Assembly (NCBI GenBank): GCA_034440575.1
Contig: JAOTOL010001655.1
Coordinates: 4,249,001 to 4,313,000 of the forward strand
Direction of reading: 5' to 3'
Origin: Imbricaverruca yamaguchii
Taxonomy: Eukaryota; Arthropoda; Thecostraca; Neoverrucidae
DNA: 64,000 bases
The notes under the pieces are model-generated. The model was not told where the DNA came from. It searched no databases and was given only the letters and a program-made list of their open reading frames with translations. A program made the translations under genes and the position numbers. Shown here in pieces: positions 58,428-64,000 of the stretch (its first letter is position 1; every line of letters begins with the position of its first letter).

Positions 58428-58506
58428 CGTAAAGTATGGATTGATCAGGCCATGCTAGAGTGCACCGCGTAAAGTATGAATTGATCAGGCCATGCTAGAG
58501 TGCACC
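58428..58506. repeat. 40-bp tandem duplication, 2 copies
   Basis: CGTAAAGTATGGATTGATCA recurs 40 bp later with one change. A small palindrome CGACAATAATTGTCG (58415-58429) overlaps its start. Confidence 0.9.
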
Positions 58507-60639
58507 GAAGTTTTCATTTCCTGAGATATAAGACAAAATACTGAAGATATTTACGCGTAAGCCTTTTATTTGGCCGGTTAGATCCTGTATGCGGCCTTTA
58601 TTGGGTTTAACTATGCATGCTGATATACCATGACGTCCTTTCCTCGACAGTCAGTTTAATGAAAATGCAATGCAAAAAACAGCGAGGAAAATGAGTTCTG
58701 AGTGAGTGATCGCCACAAAAAAGATACCCACAGCCCCGGCACGGTACCACTAAGCAGGCGAGCGCGTGAAATGAACCTGCTATGGCGTGTGCGTCTTCAA
58801 CAAAGGCATTTATAACAGCTTCAAGTTCTTTTCGGGATATATTTTTGCCGCAAACCAAATGTATATCCTAATACGATTCTCAGCCCTAATTAACACGGTT
58901 ACATTAACTACGTGAGCGCGTGCAATTTATCCGCTAAGTACCCCCCCCCCCCCCATTTCTTTCATTCAAAATATTTGAGGACAAATGAGCCTTGGGTGGA
59001 TGCTCGCTTCACAACAAAAATGAGCACAATACCAGCCATTGAACTTCGATCCATGAGAATAGACTCCACCGCCCACCTAGCGGCATGGCTGGCGAAAGGC
59101 AGCTCCCAACCTCCAAGCGTAAATAACGAGCGACCGGGCGGAGGAAACTTGCGACGTTCGCTCACGACTATCTATACCATGATTTGCATACCTTTACTGG
59201 CAACATATGGACTGTACTGATGTTTCACCTCCGGTTAATGCACTACATATTTTGGTGTAACCGTTGTTGTAGAAACCTCGTAAGTGGTGGAATGTACGAA
59301 ACTCGTGTGCGACCATGTACGAAGAATTTGTAACAGGACATCCAACACAAAAATGCAAGTAACATGTATCATCACTATTTATCACTTCATCCAAAGCTGG
59401 ACACCATCTGACGAAAAACAGAGCGTTGTGTTCTTGAAATTATTTGAGACAAAAAGGTTAGACCTGCTACTTGTTACTTTTTACCTGAGCATTGCATGCA
59501 TTGAAACGCGTGCTACATTTTCCCACGAGATCTAAAGCAGCAACAGCAGCATTGGCTTGCTGGTACAAATGCGACTAAACGAATCGCATTACATTTAGTT
59601 TAAAAGGGTATATCCACCCCACCCTGACAGATGGCACAGCCTTACCAGGTTTCTTTGGACACGAAACAAAGTTAAACTTTTCACTGTCTCCGTGTCAAGC
59701 TAGGATGGGTGACCTAAGGCCACGACGATCGTGATAAAATTATAAAAAAGAGCGAAGTCCTGGTAACATTGGAGGATATGCAGGTTCGTTGTGATTCTGT
59801 CAATCATAGAATCCATGCCTTTCAAGAAAACATCCAGGAGTAACTTCCAAAAAATGTCCCCCAGACAAACACTCAGAACCCAATGCTCGGATCGAGCTGA
59901 CAATTGCACAGGTATATTCGGTGTACCAGATAACTCCATCAGCAAGCCTATACCAAAATATGAAAGATGACGGTGTCTCTCGGTCGATTCGCCGTGGAAT
60001 TAATGAGCTATAATGAGGAGAAGTAATACAGAAATGCTGCGATATTACGAAGTGTCCCTCCTTTGCATAGTTGACGTCAAATGGGGGACGGTGTACGTGC
60101 ACCTCCCCAGACGTTGCGACGTTTAACATTGCGCGTGTGGACGCCGCATTGAAAGAACTGATCGAAAAACTATCACCCCCCCCCCCTCCCTACTTAAAGC
60201 CTGCCACGCCACTGGCGCTTCCTTGGCTGAATTCCTGTAGAAGATAAGCATCCCACCAAAGGAAGCTTGCTTGGGGAGTCAGCATCGGCCGGCTGACGCT
60301 CCCCAATGGCAGTCTCGTAATGGACATGTCCCACTGACCTGGTCTGCCTAAAGCGCGTTACAAGTTTGCCGGACGCATGCTACAGCAGCGGCAGCATCGA
60401 ACGGCCGACACACGAGCGGCAGTTAACTAGCGCCACCTCGTGAGCGAAGTATGAACCACAGGTTCAGTAGTCGCACGTCCCAGCCGTTGGCGCTATATCA
60501 CTGGCAGAATGCCACGAGTAGCATCCTGTTCAGGAGTTCCTGAACCATTCGGAGAATCAAGGACGGATCAAACACGAGGATGCAAGGGATATCTGCCCCT
60601 CCATGGATATGCGGCACCCCTATGACGGCAAAAGAGACA
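58507..60639. other. Low-copy DNA, no gene recognised
   Basis: No protein family or RNA gene recognised. C homopolymers lie near 58940-58954 and 60176-60187. Confidence 0.4.
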
Positions 60640-60870
60640 CTTCCAGGGTTTTTTACACCCACCCCCCCACATAAAAACACCCCAAAGTGAAAAATAAAAA
60701 AAACCCCCACAAAAAACAACTTCCCTTAATTTAAAGACCCCCCCAATAATTATATAAAAACCTAACAAATAAAAAGCACCCCCCCCAAAAAAAAACCCCA
60801 TAAAAAAAACCCCCCCCCCCCCCCCCCAAAACCCCAAATAAAAAACCCCCCACCCCCTTCTAAAACTTTT
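60640..60870. repeat. C/A homopolymer-rich low-complexity stretch
   Basis: Almost entirely runs of C and A with scattered T and G. It looks more like low-quality consensus than an evolved repeat. The frames through it carry no meaning. Confidence 0.7.
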
Positions 60871-61291
60871 TTTCAAACGACACGATAGGCTTTGGCGTCA
60901 GACCACCTCGGGCGGACTCTGGATGTTTTGTCCACGATATGCACGATAAAACCGCAGCGGAAAAAGGCAGGGTAACAACCACAATGATATCTAGCATGAT
61001 TTCCGGCGGATTCTGTCCGTGCAGCCACCCACTGAGGTTGAAATTGAAGTGATGATGGGCCAATCATTGTCGGTCTCGAAATATGCTATGGCAATACCAG
61101 TGATGAAGGACCAGTAGAAATGGTACATTGACTAGTGACGGCAGTCGGCGCCTTTGTGTAACGAAATAAAACATTCAGAAACGAACAAAAAAAAGAAGAA
61201 TATTATAGTATGTTGTGAAGAGAAAAAAAATCCGGCGCCTCAGAATACATCAGAAGAATCCAATCACATTCAATCCGTCGTGTTCCCTGTA
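60871..61291. other. Unassigned DNA
   Basis: Nothing recognised. Confidence 0.4.
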
Positions 61292-61738
61292 CTGTCACCA
61301 CTGTCACCACCGTCACCACCGTCTCCACTGTCTCCACTGTCTCCACTGTCTCCACTGTCTCCACTGTCTCCACTGTCTCCACTGTCCCCACTGTCTCCAC
61401 TGTCTCCACTGTCTCCACTGTCTCCACTGTCTCCACTGTCTCCACTGTCTCCACTGTCTCCACTGTCTCCACTGTCTCTACTGTCTCTACTGTCTCTACT
61501 GTCCCACTGCCCCCCCACCCACGCCACCCCCTCCACTGTCCCACTGTCCCACTGTTCCACTGTCTCACCCCACCAACCCCACGACCCACTTCTCCATTCT
61601 CCACTGTCTCCACTGTCTCCACTGTCTCCACTGTCTCCACTGTCTCCACTGTCTCCACTGTCTCCACTGTCTCCACTGTCCCCACTGTCCCCACTGTCCC
61701 CACTGTCCCCACTGTCTCCACTGTCTCCACTGTCCGCA
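61292..61738. repeat. 9-bp CCACTGTCT array
   Basis: CCACTGTCT and CCACTGTCC units, interrupted by about 90 bp of degenerate C-rich sequence near 61500-61595. Frames read PLS, VET or GDS triplets and are artefacts. Confidence 0.96.
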
Positions 61739-62692
61739 TTGTCCGCAGCTGGCTTGCAGGGTCAGTTGGCACTTGGTTCGACAGGATTACGCCACTGATC
61801 AAGCCATTGGGTTCAAATGTAATCGGACGATCAAATGATCAGGAAACCGGCGACACCAGGAATTATGTTGGGCATGTACCCGGATGTCCTACAGCCGCCA
61901 CAGCGAATAGCACACATTTCCATTGAACAGATACCCGGATCCCGTGCAGGCAAATATTACACAAGAACAAAATAAGCCAGCACGTATGTCAGGATGTTAT
62001 CAAAATGCACGCTATGGAGTACTGCATGGAGCTCAGCCTTCGCTCGACGTAAAAAAAGCTGCTCAAGTACCTGGAACACGCATCCCAATAATGCTAAGCG
62101 TTAAATATGCCGAGTATTTAACACGGTGGTCGTCCGCTAAAACTTAAAGTTTCAATATTTTGTGTTCGAACCAACAACGGTGAACAACCACGACTAGACC
62201 ACACTGCTTATCTGCCCGTCGTGCTCACAAAAGACGAACTATCGGCACAGTCATATCCAACCTCGCAGACTGCCGTCGTGCACCTGACGCTGCCATCTAA
62301 CACCTGCGGTCGGAACGTTAACCAACAGCAGGGAGCTTTACGTTCGGCGGTAGTCTTGCGTTATAAGCCAACTTTCCACTCGGTGGGAGGACGGTGGCTT
62401 TATGTTCGGGGCAGTTGTACGTTCTGGAGCAGCGTTGCGCTCTGGGGGAGGGAGTGGCAGCTTTAGTATGTCAGCTTTACGGACACGACCTGCTTTTTCG
62501 ATCTAAATGTCCCCCATCAGCCAACAACCCCCAGTATGACGCCACTACTTCACCGTACAGCTTCCGCCTATCGCAAGTGGAGGGGAAGGGTTGTTCATTC
62601 AGCATCAACATCGAGTATGGTATCCCACCTGGTAAGCGTTATACGCAAATTACATCACGTGGGTAGTCTTAGATGGAATACATGCCCGTCCC
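61739..62692. other. Low-copy DNA, no gene recognised
   Basis: Nothing recognised. Confidence 0.4.
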
Positions 62693-62696
62693 TTAA

Positions 62697-63670
62697 CACT
62701 CGCATGTCCGGGGGGCAGATATCTGCCCCCCTGCGGTTTTTGCCACTAATCGATTTAGCAAGGTCAAAACAAGCATGGCTCTCAATAATCCTTTCCCCCT
62801 ATCCCCCTTTCACTTTAACCCCTGGTTCTTTTAAGGCCCCCCCCCCGGGTCAGGAAAAAAACCACCAACACCCGAGGTTAAAAAAAAAAAAAAACACACA
62901 AAATTCTCGAATGATTTGAAACTTATAAAACGTCATGATCCCATCAGGGACCATAATATTTATCTGTTTTTTCGTAGCATTGACCTTAGGTCATGTCGTG
63001 GACATGGCTTCCCCATTATAGGGCATATGGTAAAATATACAAATGTATCCTGGTTACATATTTACTCCCGGAATTATCTCACAACGGTCGTGGCATGTAG
63101 TTGGAAGCTATGCTCAATGTTACTGCTGACATTTTTGCTCAGTGACCTCATCAAGGTCATCTGAGGTCACCTGAGATCTCTACACATTTCTGCGCAGTAT
63201 ATCGCATTGCATTGAGCTAGAAGGCTGAAATTACCGTCATTATGCTTGCATCGCCAAGACGTGTCGATTCATACATTGCATGCCCTCCCTAGGCTATTTC
63301 ATGACCTTGACCTGAGGTCATAGTTTCAGTTCGACCTGACCTTAAATCACACCGCCTATTGTCGATAGCACATTTCAAGGACTGTCGAATAGCGTTCGCC
63401 GTTTGTTTCTATCTGTTACAGGCCCTGAGATGTGTCAATATCTGAGTCACACCCGATCTGGTCGAATTTGACCTATGATGGCCCAGTGACCTGAATGTTG
63501 ACCTGAACGAAAAAAAAATGACCGAAACACTTTCGATAGAGCCTATCACCAGCTATCCAACGCCGTTTTCCGTTTGTCGCTAGCTAGCATAGTTCTGTAG
63601 ATCTTATGGGGGTAGACATCTGCCCCCCTCGAACATGCGAAGTTGGCGCGGACCGTCGGACGTGCGAGTG
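62697..63670. mobile_element. 974-bp non-autonomous TTAA transposon (piggyBac-like MITE)
   Basis: The element is bounded by TTAA on both sides (62693-62696 and 63671-63674). Terminal inverted repeats are CACTCGCATGTCCG (62697-62710) and CGGACGTGCGAGTG (63657-63670), 13 of 14 complementary. Just inside the left end is a perfect palindrome, GGGGGCAGATATCTGCCCCC (62711-62730). An imperfect version, GGGGGTAGACATCTGCCCCC, lies at 63608-63627. TTAA duplication is the hallmark of piggyBac (and Kolobok) transposases. No transposase frame is present. The interior is rich in TGACCT/AGGTCA words. A C run and poly-A at about 62838-62896 may be poor consensus. Confidence 0.75.
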
Positions 63671-63675
63671 TTAAC

Positions 63676-64000
63676 ATATCAACGCATTTTTCGCTAAATT
63701 AATAGCATTACGGTTCCGAGGACTTCCGGTCGCCCCACTTCAGCGCGCCAAAAAAGGACGGCCGTGAGTGCCGGAGGAAAGGGCGGCCGTAAATGCCTGA
63801 GGAAAGGCCGCCTGTCCCGCGGCCTGTCAGCGCTCTAACGGTAATCCGAGCCGGACCGGTGGCGACGCCTGGTCTCATCCTGGAGGAGAACAAATGGCTA
63901 GGGCCCAACCGACCACCGATCTAATGGTGGGGGCTCAGACGGATTCCAGCCTAGCCGAGCTTACCTCCCAGAATACATCAGGCGAGTAGATACGGATGCA
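63676..64000. other. Unassigned DNA at window end
   Basis: GCCGTGAGTGCCGGAGGAAA and GCCGTAAATGCCTGAGGAAA form a short duplication at 63762-63807. No gene is seen. Confidence 0.4.

Noticed and set aside
62980..63500. Cluster of AGGTCA/TGACCT nuclear-receptor half-sites
   Set aside because: They lie inside the TTAA transposon and are more simply explained as part of its sequence.

Overview
The window is nuclear DNA from an animal, most likely an invertebrate. The evidence is a CR1-type LINE with an esterase-type ORF1, several tRNA-derived SINE families, a TTAA-flanked inverted-repeat element and very heavy minisatellite loading. There is no bacterial-style gene packing. I cannot name the species. 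I see no convincing complete host gene. Most long open frames here are artefacts of tandem repeats whose unit lacks stop codons.

Layout. 1-7.2 kb: GC-rich DNA with 20-, 32-, 14- and 24-bp arrays, SINEs and tiny hairpin retroposons. 7.5-11.1 kb: a nearly full CR1-like LINE, broken by frameshifts, ending in an 8-bp repeat tail. 11.9-12.5 kb: a second LINE endonuclease fragment. 12.8-16.1 kb: a 23-bp satellite of about 140 copies. 16.5-24.7 kb: three copies of a 0.4-0.5 kb dispersed repeat, a 23/24-bp array and short arrays. 25.9-32.2 kb: two further SINE families and microsatellites. 33.4-40.5 kb: 27-bp, 67-bp (about 77 copies) and 63-bp arrays. 40.5-48.1 kb: many small arrays, one carrying repeated TGACGTCA palindromes. 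49-57 kb: the least repetitive part, with the only plausible protein-coding remnants (a 155-codon frame at 51.1 kb and a broken fragment near 57.0 kb), plus 85-bp and 27-bp arrays. 58-64 kb: low-copy DNA, a 9-bp array and a 974-bp non-autonomous DNA transposon.

The most interesting signal is a dispersed hairpin element of about 50-65 bp, present in about twelve copies. Seven copies have clear flanking direct repeats of 13-16 bp and two more have shorter or imperfect ones, so it looks like a very small retroposon. Its hairpin is homologous to the 3' tail of the local tRNA-derived SINE (family I). The two versions differ by paired changes in the stem, which suggests the folded structure is selected. 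Three SINE families with different heads and tails share one central core, so heads, core and tails appear to be exchanged as modules.
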